Below, piece after piece: positions 1 to 8,582 of a stretch of 48,850 bases of DNA (position 1 is the stretch's first letter; each line of letters starts with the position of its first letter). This stretch comes from Alistipes sp. (lineage in GTDB: Bacteria; Bacteroidota; Bacteroidia; Bacteroidales; Rikenellaceae). A model generated the notes under the pieces. It ran no database searches. It worked only from the letters and a program-made list of their open reading frames with translations, and was not told the DNA's origin. Made by a program: the position numbers and the translations under genes. The stretch is from contig JAGBCX010000070.1 in the NCBI GenBank assembly GCA_017937805.1, positions 1 to 48,850 of the forward strand, given 5' to 3'.

Positions 1-180
1 GCCATTGGTCAATCTTACACGCGCAACCTTACGCATAGCCGAGTTTGGCTTCTTTGGTGTTGTAGTGTAAACACGGGTACAAACACCACGGCGCTGCGGA
101 CACGCTGCCAGAGCCGGAGACTTCGACTTGTCCTCCATCTTTGCTCGGCCATTTCTAACTAACTGTTGAATTGTTGGCAT
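1..180 (-). CDS. rpsL: 30S ribosomal protein S12, N-terminal part
   Basis: Reading the reverse complement from the ATG at 180-178 gives [12 protein letters not shown], followed by a basic stretch with APAACPQ-like and [17 protein letters not shown] segments. These are diagnostic of ribosomal protein S12 of the small subunit decoding centre. About 60 residues are visible and the gene runs off the left edge, so the region around the streptomycin-resistance lysines lies only partly inside. In most bacteria rpsL starts the str operon (rpsL-rpsG-fusA), which would continue leftward outside the window. A TAnnTTTG promoter box lies about 75 bp upstream at 256-263. Identity is certain; only completeness is limited. 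Confidence 0.97.
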   Translation of the reverse strand, partial: MPTIQQLVRNGRAKMEDKSKSPALAACPQRRGVCTRVYTTTPKKPNSAMRKVARVRLTNG

Positions 181-255
181 TTTAAACCTTTAATTTGTTA
201 ATAATCACGGGGGTTTGACGCCCCAAATCTCTATTTCATTTCGCCAAAAGGCCTG

Positions 256-284
256 CAAAGGTAAGCATTTTTTTTGGATTACAA
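256..284 (-). promoter_or_regulatory. Probable rpsL promoter (Bacteroidetes type)
   Basis: On the minus strand TACCTTTG (263-256) fits the Bacteroidetes -7 consensus TAnnTTTG. A TTGT (284-281) lies upstream at a spacing close to the usual 19-21 bp. It leaves an approximately 70 nt leader before the rpsL ATG. Seen in sequence; function inferred. Confidence 0.6.
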
Positions 285-561
285 TATATATATGCAACTT
301 TTTTCACCTTTTTTGCCCCATTTTTTCAGCATTTTAGCCCATTTTCGAGGTTGTTATTATTCTTTTTTCTTATATTTTCCTCGTTTAAATAAGTGTCGCT
401 TATTGCTTAATTTGCAATACGCTGATTATCTGAGTGTTGAAATTTTACAAAATTACAATTTTTGCAAGTTATCAACAATTTTTTCTCGAGTTGAATTTTT
501 TTGAAAAATTAGGGAAATTGTCTGAAAAATCAGGAGTTAGGGAGGGGCGCTGAAAGTTTTT

Positions 562-736
562 TGTTTTGCGAACTCTTGGCGTGGTCATGGCGCAAGCAAG
601 AATAGAAGACGCAGTCTGCGACTGCTTGATAGGAGACGGGCTATGCCCCTTATAGGAGGCGCACCTGCGGTGCTTGATAGGAAGCGCTGAAAGTTTTCAA
701 CTCCTCACTCCTCACTAAAACAAACTAAACTAAAAG
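562..736 (+). repeat. Interspersed repeat family R1, copy 1
   Basis: This begins with a GCGTGGTCATGGCGCAA block (579-595) and ends with GCGCTGAAAGTTTTCAACT plus a (CTCCTCACT)n run. Inside are three short units, each a perfect hairpin with a three-base loop followed by TTRATAGG or TTATAGG: 611-625 (arms GCAGTC/GACTGC), 638-648 (GGGC/GCCC) and 661-673 (GCACC/GGTGC). The next copy follows directly. No coding capacity is seen. The rest of the rpsL-leuS gap (265-540) is AT-rich with no recognisable feature. Confidence 0.75.
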
Positions 737-935
737 TTTTCCGTTCTCCGAGCGTGGTCATGGCGCAACAGAATATGAGACGCAGTCTGCGACTGCTTGA
801 TAAGAGGCGGGCTGTGCCCTTGATAGGAGGCGCACCTGCGGTGCTTGATAGGAAGCGCTGAAAGTTTTCAACTCCTCACTCCTCACTCCTCACTAAAACT
901 AAAAGTTTTCCGTTTTCCGCTTTCCGTTTTCCGTT
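737..935 (+). repeat. Interspersed repeat family R1, copy 2
   Basis: This is a direct repeat of the preceding element. It carries GCGTGGTCATGGCGCAA from 752, hairpin units at 782-796, 809-819 and 832-844, then the GCGCTGAAAGTTTTC end, three CTCCTCACT units and a TTTTCCG/CTTTCCG tandem tract at about 905-937. The second unit differs from copy 1 in its loop (TGT instead of TAT) while the arms are kept. The 3' tract runs into the leuS promoter. Confidence 0.75.
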
Positions 936-943
936 TCTTTTAT

Positions 944-951
944 TATCTTTG
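944..951 (+). promoter_or_regulatory. Probable leuS promoter -7 box
   Basis: TATCTTTG fits TAnnTTTG and lies 77 bp before the leuS ATG. The expected -33 region falls inside the TTTTCCG tandem repeat and shows no clear TTTG. The leader (about 70 nt) is unremarkable. Confidence 0.55.
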
Positions 952-1027
952 CGGGTTGAATGTGCGTATGCACGCACACGCAACGCACACAAGAGTCGAA
1001 ATAATCAAAAAATAATTAGATATAACC

Positions 1028-3775
1028 ATGGAATATAACTTTAAAGAGATCGAACAAAAATGGCAAAAAGAGTGGCAGGAGAGAGGCATTTACAAAGTAA
1101 ATGTCGATAATTCTCGCCCGAAGTTCTATGTTTTGGATATGTTCCCATATCCATCGGGAGCAGGATTGCACGTAGGACACCCGCTCGGATACATCGCCTC
1201 GGATATCTACTCGCGCTACAAGCGATTGTGTGGTTACAATGTGTTGCACCCAATGGGCTATGATGCTTTCGGCTTGCCTGCCGAGCAGTATGCTATTCAG
1301 ACAGGTCAGCACCCTGCCGTAACCACCGAGCAAAATATTGCCCGCTACCGTGAGCAGTTGGATAAAATCGGTTTCTCTTACGATTGGAGCCGTGAGGTGC
1401 GCACTTGCGAGCCTGAGTACTACAAATGGACACAGTGGGCATTCCTTAAAATGTTTGCTCACTACTACAACAACGCTACCCAAAAAGCAGAGCCTATTGC
1501 CGACCTTGTAGCACACTTCGAGAAGCACGGCACCGAGGGTGTTGATGCAGCTTGTACCGCAGAATTGCACTTCTCGGCTGAGGAGTGGAACGCAAAGAGC
1601 GAGGCGGAGAAGGAGCAGGTATTGCAGAACTATCGCCTTGCATTCCGTGCCGACACAATGGTAAATTGGTGTCCACAACTCGGCACCGTACTCGCCAACG
1701 ATGAGGTGAAAGATGGTTTGTCGGTGCGTGGAGGCTTCCCTGTTGAGCAGAAGAGAATGAAGCAGTGGCTGTTGCGTGTTACGGCTTATGCACAGCGCAT
1801 GCTTGACGGTCTTGATTCGCTCGAATGGAGCGAGTCGCTCAAAGAGATTCAGCGCAACTGGATTGGTCGCTCGGAGGGTGCGCAGGTATTCTTCGATGCT
1901 GAGATGGCAAATGGCGAAACCCGCAAACTCGAAATATTTACCACTCGCCCCGACACAATATTTGGTGTAACATTTATGGTTGTTGCTCCGGAGCATGAGT
2001 GGATAGCCGATATGACCACCGCCGAGCAGAAGGAGGCGGTTGAGGCCTATATTGAGCAGACCAAGAAGCGCAGCGAGCGTGAGCGTATTGCCGAAACAAA
2101 GCGTGTAAGCGGTGTATTTACCGGTTCGTATGCGACAAATCCATTCACCGGCAAGCGTATTCCGATTTATGCTTCGGATTATGTGTTGGCGGGCTATGGA
2201 ACAGGTGCTATTATGGCTGTTCCTGCGCACGACTCGCGCGACTACGCCTTTGCTCGTCACTTCGGTTTGGATATCGTGCCTGTGGTTGAGGGTGGAAACC
2301 TCGAAGAGTCTTCGTATGATGCAAAGGAGGGTTGCCTCATCAACTCTGACTTCCTCAATGGCAAAGATGTTAAGGTTGCCATTGTCGAGATGTTCGAGGA
2401 GGTGGAAAAGCGTGGTCTTGGCAAGCGACTTGTAAATTATCGCCTTCGTGACGCTATATTCTCGCGCCAACGCTATTGGGGCGAGCCGTTCCCAATTCGC
2501 TATAAGGGCGATGTGGCTCTTCCGCTTGATGAGAGCGAGTTGCCATTGACCTTACCGCCAATCGAGAACTTCGGACCTACCGAGCAGGGCGAGCCACCAT
2601 TGGCACGCGTTGAAGGTTGGGAGTATGAACTCTCGACCATGCCGGGCTTTGCAGGCTCGTCAGCATACTATCTCCGCTATATGGACCCTCACAACTCGGA
2701 GGCTCTTGTGTCGAAGGAGGCTAACAACTATTGGCGCAGCGTGGATTTGTATGTCGGCGGTATCGAGCATGCGACAGGTCACTTGATGTACTCTCGTTTC
2801 TGGAATATGTTCCTCTACGACCTCGGTTATGTTTGCGAGAGCGAGCCATTCCGCAAGTTGGTAAATCAGGGTATGATTCAGGGCCGCTCGAACTTTGTTT
2901 ATCGCGTGGTTGGCACAAACAAGTTCGTATCGCTCAACCTCCGCAACGAGTACGAAACACAGGAGATTCATGTCGATGTAAATATTGTGAAAAATGATAT
3001 TCTCGACCTCGATGCTTTCCGCGCTTGGCGACCAGAGTTCAAAGATGCAGAGTTTATCCTCGAAAACGGACAATATATCTGCGGTTGGGCGGTTGAGAAG
3101 ATGTCGAAGTCGATGTTTAATGTCGTAAACCCTGACTATATTGTCGAGCAGTATGGCGCAGATACTCTCCGTATGTACGAGATGTTCCTCGGACCATTGG
3201 AGCAGTCGAAGCCTTGGGATACCAACGGTATTGATGGCGTACACAAGTTCTTGCGCCGTTATTGGCGATTGTTCCACACCCGCACAGGCGAATGGGCAGT
3301 AACCGATGAAAAGGCTACCGACAAGGAGTTGAAAACCCTGCACAAGACCATCAAGAAGATTAGAGAGGATATCGAAAACTTCTCGTTCAACACCTCGGTT
3401 GCTGCGTTTATGATTTGCATCAACGAGTTGGGTGAGTGCCACAAGCGAGAGATTTTGGAGCCGCTTACAATCCTTCTCAACCCATTTGCTCCGCACATCA
3501 CCGAGCAGTTGTGGTCGATGTTGGGACACGAGGATAGCGTGTGTGACGCATCGTACCCTATATGCGAGGAGAAGTACTTGGTAGAGAGCGCATTCGAGTA
3601 CCCTGTGATGATCAACGGCAAACTCCGCTTTAAGCAAGAGTATCCACTTACAACTTCGCCAGCCGATATTCAAGCGGATATCGTAACGAAAGAGGAGGCT
3701 CAGAAGTGGTTGGAGGGTGCTGCTCCGAAGAAGATTATCGTTGTACCGGGCAAGATTATCAACATTGTAAAATAG
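1028..3775 (+). CDS. leuS: Leucyl-tRNA synthetase
   Basis: This 915-residue class Ia aminoacyl-tRNA synthetase charges tRNA-Leu in the cytoplasm. The HIGH signature appears as HVGH (residues 48-51) in the context [13 protein letters not shown], and KMSKS is at 691-695. Between them lies the CP1 editing domain, with a T-rich stretch ([12 protein letters not shown]) that is typical of LeuRS editing sites. The C-terminal anticodon-binding domain ends with [13 protein letters not shown], a normal LeuRS C-terminus. Length fits the Bacteroidetes family. The ATG at 1028 was chosen because the N-terminus [13 protein letters not shown] matches the family. The long antisense frames beneath it are shadows. 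A gene for a secreted esterase follows after 14 bp. Confidence 0.98.
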   Translation: MEYNFKEIEQKWQKEWQERGIYKVNVDNSRPKFYVLDMFPYPSGAGLHVGHPLGYIASDIYSRYKRLCGYNVLHPMGYDAFGLPAEQYAIQTGQHPAVTTEQNIARYREQLDKIGFSYDWSREVRTCEPEYYKWTQWAFLKMFAHYYNNATQKAEPIADLVAHFEKHGTEGVDAACTAELHFSAEEWNAKSEAEKEQVLQNYRLAFRADTMVNWCPQLGTVLANDEVKDGLSVRGGFPVEQKRMKQWLLRVTAYAQRMLDGLDSLEWSESLKEIQRNWIGRSEGAQVFFDAEMANGETRKLEIFTTRPDTIFGVTFMVVAPEHEWIADMTTAEQKEAVEAYIEQTKKRSERERIAETKRVSGVFTGSYATNPFTGKRIPIYASDYVLAGYGTGAIMAVPAHDSRDYAFARHFGLDIVPVVEGGNLEESSYDAKEGCLINSDFLNGKDVKVAIVEMFEEVEKRGLGKRLVNYRLRDAIFSRQRYWGEPFPIRYKGDVALPLDESELPLTLPPIENFGPTEQGEPPLARVEGWEYELSTMPGFAGSSAYYLRYMDPHNSEALVSKEANNYWRSVDLYVGGIEHATGHLMYSRFWNMFLYDLGYVCESEPFRKLVNQGMIQGRSNFVYRVVGTNKFVSLNLRNEYETQEIHVDVNIVKNDILDLDAFRAWRPEFKDAEFILENGQYICGWAVEKMSKSMFNVVNPDYIVEQYGADTLRMYEMFLGPLEQSKPWDTNGIDGVHKFLRRYWRLFHTRTGEWAVTDEKATDKELKTLHKTIKKIREDIENFSFNTSVAAFMICINELGECHKREILEPLTILLNPFAPHITEQLWSMLGHEDSVCDASYPICEEKYLVESAFEYPVMINGKLRFKQEYPLTTSPADIQADIVTKEEAQKWLEGAAPKKIIVVPGKIINIVK

Positions 3776-3789
3776 CATATATTACGATT

Positions 3790-4692
3790 ATGAAACAAAT
3801 TTTGAGTTTTGCACTCCTGCTCGCAGTTGTGTTTGGAGCATCGGCACAGCAGACCTTTGTGGAGATTCCGTGCAAGGCCGATAAGATTATCAAGCATTGG
3901 AACAATAGCAACGCACCTCACTCCAACGAGATTACCGCAGACGAGGCACGAAACAAGAGTGGACATATCAGTAATGTGTCGCAGACTGTATTCTACCTCT
4001 ACAAGGCTGATGCCGAGAAGGCGACAGGACAGGCTGTTGTGATACTTCCGGGTGGAGGATACAGAAATGTATGCATCGAGCGCGAGGGCTTTGCCATTGC
4101 CGAGTATTTCAAGAGTATCGGCGTCACGGCGTTGGTTGTGAAATATCGCCTTCCAAATTTCGGACACAAAGAGGTTCCGCTTGAAGATGCACAGGCGGGT
4201 TTGGCATACTTGCGTAAGAATGCCAAAAAGTTGGGCGTAGATTCTGCGAAGGTGGGCATCTGCGGCTCGTCAGCGGGAGGACATCTCGCAGCCTACACAT
4301 CAACATTCACCGAAGATGCAGAGAAACCTGCATTTACAGTATTGTTCTATCCCGTTATTTCGGGTACCGGCTGTATGACTCACCACGGAACATTCTTGCA
4401 CTTGTTAGGCAAAGTGCACCCACTCGCTTTGCGGGAGCAATACTCGTTGGAAAACCAAGTTACAGCAACTACACCGCCAACAATTTTACTATTGAGCGAT
4501 AATGACGGCACCGTGCCGCCAATTAGTTCGTTGCTCTACTATCAAGCATTGAAGTATCACGGCGTGAAAGCATCTATGCACATCTATCCAGAGGGCGGAC
4601 ACGGTTGGGTTTGTCGTAAGGGTTTTCGCTACGAGAAGGAGTGGCAAGGAGCTCTTAACAAGTGGCTAACGCTATTGAATAAAAAGAAGTAA
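3790..4692 (+). CDS. Secreted alpha/beta-hydrolase, esterase/lipase (BD-FAE/acetyl-esterase type)
   Basis: A 300-residue exported hydrolase. The signal peptide MKQILSFALLLAVVFGASAQ fixes the start at 3790; a longer in-frame extension into leuS is not credible. The oxyanion-hole motif PGGGY follows the first beta strand, the nucleophile elbow is GSSAGG, the acid lies in LLSDNDGTVPP and the catalytic histidine in EGGHGW. This layout is that of small carbohydrate esterases (BD-FAE/acetyl-xylan-esterase-like) that remove acetyl or feruloyl groups from plant glycans. The substrate is inferred, not shown. It has a close paralogue directly downstream, so the pair arose by tandem duplication. Confidence 0.85.
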   Translation: MKQILSFALLLAVVFGASAQQTFVEIPCKADKIIKHWNNSNAPHSNEITADEARNKSGHISNVSQTVFYLYKADAEKATGQAVVILPGGGYRNVCIEREGFAIAEYFKSIGVTALVVKYRLPNFGHKEVPLEDAQAGLAYLRKNAKKLGVDSAKVGICGSSAGGHLAAYTSTFTEDAEKPAFTVLFYPVISGTGCMTHHGTFLHLLGKVHPLALREQYSLENQVTATTPPTILLLSDNDGTVPPISSLLYYQALKYHGVKASMHIYPEGGHGWVCRKGFRYEKEWQGALNKWLTLLNKKK

Positions 4693-4706
4693 AGGAGGGT
4701 TAAACT

Positions 4707-5597
4707 ATGAAAAAACTTATCTTGACTATGGCTATTTTAGGCGCATCGCTTCTCTCGGCAGAGGCGCAGGAGAAGACACGAACACCGCTTTTTGAAGACG
4801 AGAAGATTGTTATTTGGAACAATGACAAAGCCCCTCACTCAAATGGTTTGACAGGCGAGGCATACGAAGCTTCTAAACATCGCCTTGTGAACACCACAGA
4901 GGCGGTGATGTATATCTACCACGCCGATAAAGCGAAGGCTACGGGACAGTCGGTGGTAATCTGCCCGGGTGGCGGCTACGGCAAACTCTCGATGGACCAG
5001 GAGGGCTACCTTATGGCGCAGTGGCTTGCCAAGAACGGCATTACAGGTGTTGTTCTCGAATACCGCCTGCCAAATGGACACAAAGAGGTGCCACTCGAAG
5101 ATGCGGTTGAGGCTATTCGTATCGTGCGTAAAAAGGCGAAAAAGTGGGGCTTGGACTCTGCAAAGGTGGGCATTATGGGCTTTTCGGCAGGTGGTCACCT
5201 CGCTGCGAGCGCATCGAATATTCCTGCCGTTGAGGATAGACCGAACTACTCGATTTTGTTCTATCCGGTATTGACAGCGGGCGACTTCAATACGCATAAA
5301 GGCTCATTCCGCAATCTGCTTGGCAAGAAGCACACCGAAGCGGAAGCCGATGAGTGGGCAATGGATAAGATTGCAAGCGAGCAGACTCCACCAACAATTC
5401 TCATTTTGAGCGATGACGATACCACTGTACCTGCGGCAGGCTCGGCACTGTACTACGCAGCATTGCGCTATCACGGCGTTAAGGCGGCGATGTATGTCTT
5501 CCCTGAGGGCGGACACGGCTGGGGTAACTACGACAGATTCTCGTACCAGAAGGAGTGGCAACATCTGTTGCTCCGTTGGTTGAGCGAGTTGAAATAA
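4707..5597 (+). CDS. Secreted alpha/beta-hydrolase, tandem paralogue of the preceding gene
   Basis: A 296-residue exported esterase-like protein with a signal peptide (MKKLILTMAILGASLLSAEAQ). It shares the same core as its neighbour: ICPGGGYGKL for the oxyanion hole, GFSAGGHLA for the nucleophile, LSDDDTTVPAA for the acid and EGGHGWGN for the histidine. Both paralogues carry IWNNDKAPHSNGLTG-like and YRLPNGHKEVPLEDA segments. Its ATG is preceded by an unusually strong GGAGG Shine-Dalgarno site (about 4694-4698), rare in this phylum, which may let it be translated strongly from the shared transcript. Both probably act on acylated dietary or host glycans; this is inference. Confidence 0.85.
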   Translation: MKKLILTMAILGASLLSAEAQEKTRTPLFEDEKIVIWNNDKAPHSNGLTGEAYEASKHRLVNTTEAVMYIYHADKAKATGQSVVICPGGGYGKLSMDQEGYLMAQWLAKNGITGVVLEYRLPNGHKEVPLEDAVEAIRIVRKKAKKWGLDSAKVGIMGFSAGGHLAASASNIPAVEDRPNYSILFYPVLTAGDFNTHKGSFRNLLGKKHTEAEADEWAMDKIASEQTPPTILILSDDDTTVPAAGSALYYAALRYHGVKAAMYVFPEGGHGWGNYDRFSYQKEWQHLLLRWLSELK

Positions 5598-5625
5598 TGA
5601 TTCACAAAATTTACAAAATATATTT

Positions 5626-6714
5626 ATGGCAGATAGTTCAATTTTGATGCGTCTTGATGGTCTGAAAATCAAGTATGAGGAGTTGGGGCAGAAACTCACC
5701 GACCCCGAAGTGATTGCAGATGTCAAGTCATTTGTTCAGTACAACAAAGAGTACAAAGAGTTGGAGCCTATTATCGAGACCTCCGAGAAGTTCCGCAAGG
5801 CAATTCAGGCGTTAGCCGATGCGAAGGATATCCTCGCAAACGAGAAGGACGAGGAGTTCCGTGAAATGGCCCGCATGGAGATTGCCGAGTTGGAGCCTGC
5901 AATCGAGCAGATGGAGGAGGAGATAAAGATTCTCCTTATCCCGAAAGACCCGCAGGACGGTAAAAACGCAGTACTCGAAATTCGTGGCGGTACGGGTGGT
6001 GACGAAGCGGCATTGTTCGCTGGCGACTTGTTCCGTATGTACACCAAGTACATCGAGTCAAAGGGTTGGCGTTACGAAGTAACCTCCTTCTCGGAGGGTG
6101 TTGTCGGTGGCTACAAGGAGGTTATCCTCAAAGTTACAGGCGACAGCGTATATGGTACTCTCAAATATGAGTCGGGTGTACACCGCGTACAGCGTGTGCC
6201 ACAGACCGAGACACAAGGTCGTGTGCATACCTCGGCAGCTTCGGTAGCCGTTTTGCCGGAGGCAGACGAATTCGATGTTGAGGTGTCGTGGAACGATATT
6301 CGCAAGGATATCTTCTGCGCTTCGGGACCGGGTGGTCAGTCGGTAAATACCACCTACTCGGCAATTCGACTTACCCACATTCCGACAGGTATCGTGGTGC
6401 AGTGTCAGGACCAGAAGTCGCAGATTAAGAATACCGAGAAAGCGTTTGAGGAGTTGCGTACCCGTATCTTCAACCTCGAATATCAAAAGTACCTCGATGA
6501 GATTGCATCGAAGCGTAAGACACTCGTATCGACAGGCGACCGTTCGGCAAAGATTCGTACCTACAACTACCCGCAGGGCCGAATTACCGACCACCGCATC
6601 AACTATACGATTTACAACTTGTCGGCATTTATGGACGGCGACATTCAGGACTGTATCGACCACCTTATCGTTGCCGAGAATGCGGAGCGTTTGAAGGAGC
6701 AAGAGCTGGGATAA
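5626..6714 (+). CDS. prfA: Peptide chain release factor 1
   Basis: A 362-residue class I release factor that hydrolyses peptidyl-tRNA at UAA and UAG codons. The GGQ catalytic motif is at residues 236-238 in SGPGGQSVN. An RF1-type recognition loop (PQTETQGRVHTSAASVAV) precedes it, with the PxT element that distinguishes RF1 from RF2. Length is normal. It begins 28 bp after the esterase gene on the same strand, so may be co-transcribed. A TTG-started TonB-related gene follows after a short repeat tract. Confidence 0.97.
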   Translation: MADSSILMRLDGLKIKYEELGQKLTDPEVIADVKSFVQYNKEYKELEPIIETSEKFRKAIQALADAKDILANEKDEEFREMARMEIAELEPAIEQMEEEIKILLIPKDPQDGKNAVLEIRGGTGGDEAALFAGDLFRMYTKYIESKGWRYEVTSFSEGVVGGYKEVILKVTGDSVYGTLKYESGVHRVQRVPQTETQGRVHTSAASVAVLPEADEFDVEVSWNDIRKDIFCASGPGGQSVNTTYSAIRLTHIPTGIVVQCQDQKSQIKNTEKAFEELRTRIFNLEYQKYLDEIASKRKTLVSTGDRSAKIRTYNYPQGRITDHRINYTIYNLSAFMDGDIQDCIDHLIVAENAERLKEQELG

Positions 6715-6751
6715 ACTTTGTTTATCCAATTGACAATTGAAGAATTGACAA

Positions 6752-7312
6752 TTGACAATTAAGGGTTTCTATATTATCATTCTGCATTTTGCACTTTGCA
6801 TTCTGCATTTTGTGTCTGCATCGGCGCAGACGCAAACACCGCTTTATATCGTAAATGGTGTGGAGATGGAGAGTGTGAAGCATATTCCGGAGGAGAATAT
6901 CGAGCATATCGACCACCTCGAAGCCAACGAGGCAACCGTAGCGAAGTATGGCGAGAGGGCAAACAATGGGGTTATCCTTATCACCCTACGCTACGACAAG
7001 GAGGCGCAATTTTTAGGCGACAAATCTCTTGCCGACTATGTTTCGGAGCGAGTGAAATGGAACGAGAGTTGGGGTGTAGCAAGATATGTGGCTCGCTATA
7101 CGATTGAGGCCGATGGCTCGTTTCGTCTTGGCACTGAACTCGAATCCACCGACCGACAACTTCGCAAAAGGGTGTTGAAGGTGTTGCAGTCGCTCCCTGC
7201 GTGGCAACCCGCAACCAAGCAAGGCAGGGCAGTCGAGAGCGACTATGTCTTGGCAGTGCAACTCCCGAAGGGAAAGGCAATGCCGAAAGAGCCGTATATC
7301 GTGATACGATAA
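6752..7312 (+). CDS. Exported protein with TonB-receptor-plug-like and TonB C-terminal-like segments
   Basis: About 186 residues. After a hydrophobic leader ending in SASAQ, residues 29-80 resemble the plug region of SusC-type TonB-dependent receptors (PLYIVNGVE ... YGERANNGVILITLR). Residues 95-186 resemble the TonB C-terminal domain (ARYTIEADGSFRLG ... LQSLPAWQPATKQGRAV). Such small plug/TonB chimeras occur in Bacteroidetes; the role is unknown and probably periplasmic. The only usable in-frame start is a TTG at 6752, inside an ATTGACAATT tandem repeat. The signal peptide (IIILHFALCILHF) is encoded by the TGCATTTTGCA-type low-complexity repeat common in these genomes, so the N-terminus may have been replaced by a repeat. 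Confidence 0.7.
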   Translation: MTIKGFYIIILHFALCILHFVSASAQTQTPLYIVNGVEMESVKHIPEENIEHIDHLEANEATVAKYGERANNGVILITLRYDKEAQFLGDKSLADYVSERVKWNESWGVARYVARYTIEADGSFRLGTELESTDRQLRKRVLKVLQSLPAWQPATKQGRAVESDYVLAVQLPKGKAMPKEPYIVIR

Positions 7313-7340
7313 ATGCAAAATTAAGAATTAAGAATGCAGA

Positions 7341-7625
7341 ATGAAAAAACCTTGCGTGTACATCATTTCTAACCAATCGCATTCCACTATATATGTGGGG
7401 GTTACATCTGATATAGCACAGCGAATGGCTCAACATCGCAACCACCAATTCGGAGGTTTCTCTGCAAGATACAATCTCACTCAACTATTGCATTTTGAGG
7501 AGTTTGGAAGTATGGCGGAAGCCATTGCAAGAGAGAAGCAGATTAAGAGTTGGTCACGCAAGCGCAAAGATGGTTTAATAAGTAGCAATAATCCGTCTTG
7601 GAAAGACTTATTGGAAGAATTATAA
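7341..7625 (+). CDS. GIY-YIG domain protein (UPF0213-like)
   Basis: A 94-residue single-domain protein. CVYIISNQSHSTIYVGVT is the GIY-YIG core, followed by the conserved basic helix (DIAQRMAQHR) and the glutamate-bearing segment AREKQIKSW near residue 70. Stand-alone proteins of this type are putative structure-specific endonucleases; their cellular role is mostly unknown. The ATG lies directly after a GAATTAA/GCAGAATG repeat tract and no clear ribosome site is seen. A palindromic repeat follows the stop. Confidence 0.85.
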   Translation: MKKPCVYIISNQSHSTIYVGVTSDIAQRMAQHRNHQFGGFSARYNLTQLLHFEEFGSMAEAIAREKQIKSWSRKRKDGLISSNNPSWKDLLEEL

Positions 7626-7632
7626 ATAAAAT

Positions 7633-7730
7633 GTCATTGCGAGGCTTGGAACAAGCCGTGGCAATCTCCCTTGGTTAGTTTAATAAATATAAGGGAGATT
7701 CCCACAGTCGCTTCGCTCCTTCGGAATGAC
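7633..7730. repeat. Imperfect palindromic repeat (GTCATTGCGAGG type)
   Basis: GTCATTGCGAGG at the left pairs with CTTCGGAATGAC at the right, and CGTGGCAATCTCCCTT with AAGGGAGATTCCCACAG. A T-rich run follows at 7731-7739. This resembles a widespread class of extragenic palindromes beginning TCATTGCGAGG. In this position it could act as a terminator for the GIY-YIG gene and for the converging gene at 7780. Confidence 0.65.
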
Positions 7731-7779
7731 GATTTTTTTCTACTAAGACATTATCGTCAATTTTTGCTTGGTAACAACT

Positions 7780-8181
7780 TTATTTCCAAGACTCTTTTTT
7801 AGTAGTTTCTACATAATCCTCACCTTTGCAAAATTTGCATACTCTGTGAGTATGATAAGTTGTAACTTTGTAAGTCTTAATCTCTTTACCAACTTGACGC
7901 TGTTCATAATCAACACCGACCTGCTGTTTATTTTGTGTCTGCATCGCCATTTTCTTTCCGCAATGTGGACACTTGGTATAGAAAGTATGAGCAAAAAAAG
8001 CTAAACCAAATAACACTATTATAATTGCACTCAATATGGCTATTACACCCCAAAATGGCAAGTCCCCACTATATTCAGCTTTGTTATTAAAAGCAAGAAC
8101 TATAATTATTGCTATTAGGCCAGCAAAAGATAAGGCTGTTTTTCTAAAAAATCCTGCAAAAATATTCTTTGTTTGATACAT
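7780..8181 (-). CDS. Small membrane protein with zinc-ribbon-like cysteine pairs
   Basis: A 133-residue protein not assigned to a named family. Two hydrophobic segments lie at about residues 14-30 and 43-65. The C-terminal half faces one side of the membrane and carries CPHCGKK and CKFCKGE, a CxxC...CxxC arrangement typical of a zinc ribbon. The N-terminus is basic, consistent with an inside start. It is transcribed toward the palindromic repeat at 7633-7730 and away from xseA. No operon partner is visible. Function unknown. Confidence 0.6.
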   Translation of the reverse strand: MYQTKNIFAGFFRKTALSFAGLIAIIIVLAFNNKAEYSGDLPFWGVIAILSAIIIVLFGLAFFAHTFYTKCPHCGKKMAMQTQNKQQVGVDYEQRQVGKEIKTYKVTTYHTHRVCKFCKGEDYVETTKKESWK

Positions 8182-8277
8182 AATCTATTAAGTTTTATTG
8201 TTAATAATTTTGTCCGCTGAATGTTTGGGTATTGTGAACAGAGAATAAAAAGGGTGCGGACTAAATTTCCTATATCT

Positions 8278-8399
8278 GCTTTCAAGGTATCGCCAAACAC
8301 CTGCACCCAAATAACGGAATAAAGCCCACACCTGTATATGATGTGAGCGTCAAACTTTATTCCATGGGTGCTTTTATAAAATTGGCGATTTCAGAAAGC
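8278..8399. other. Long rod-like inverted repeat, candidate structured RNA
   Basis: Nested stems are visible: GCTTTC 8278-8283 with GAAAGC 8394-8399; ATCGCCAA 8289-8296 with TTGGCGAT 8382-8389; GCACCCA 8303-8309 with TGGGTGC 8365-8371; and GGAATAAAG 8316-8324 with CTTTATTCC 8355-8363. An upstream GGGTGC (8252-8257) could pair alternatively with GCACCC. The apex contains TGTGAGC, also present in the R3 elements. The rest of the 8182-8582 gap holds only the xseA promoter. It may be a stand-alone small RNA, a leader or a divergent repeat; the strand is unresolved. Confidence 0.45.
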
Positions 8400-8537
8400 A
8401 AGAATATAAGCTAACGCTTTTTCTCCATATGTTCCTATTGTCTGTTATCTTATCATAGGCAAAATGATTTATATTTTTCTACACTACAAAATTATAAATT
8501 ATTTTCCATAGTTATAGTGTTATGGGCGAAAATTTGC

Positions 8538-8545
8538 TAAATTTG
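8538..8545 (+). promoter_or_regulatory. Probable xseA promoter -7 box
   Basis: TAAATTTG fits TAnnTTTG and lies 38 bp before the xseA ATG. No strong -33 motif is seen. Confidence 0.5.
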
Positions 8546-8582
8546 CGATAGAAATAGGACATTAGACAAAAAGCAGAAGATA

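Noticed and set aside
562-935. Possible CRISPR-like array in the tandem repeat
   Set aside because: Units differ in sequence, are only about 25 bp, have no spacers of constant length, and no cas gene is present.
1016-2470. 484-residue open frame on the minus strand
   Set aside because: It lies wholly antisense to leuS, has no recognisable domain, and leuS is certain.
2660-3778. 372-residue open frame on the minus strand
   Set aside because: Antisense shadow of the leuS 3' half, caused by codon composition.
8278-8399. Definite 6S RNA
   Set aside because: The rod shape is compatible, but no conserved bubble sequence or defined ends could be confirmed by eye.
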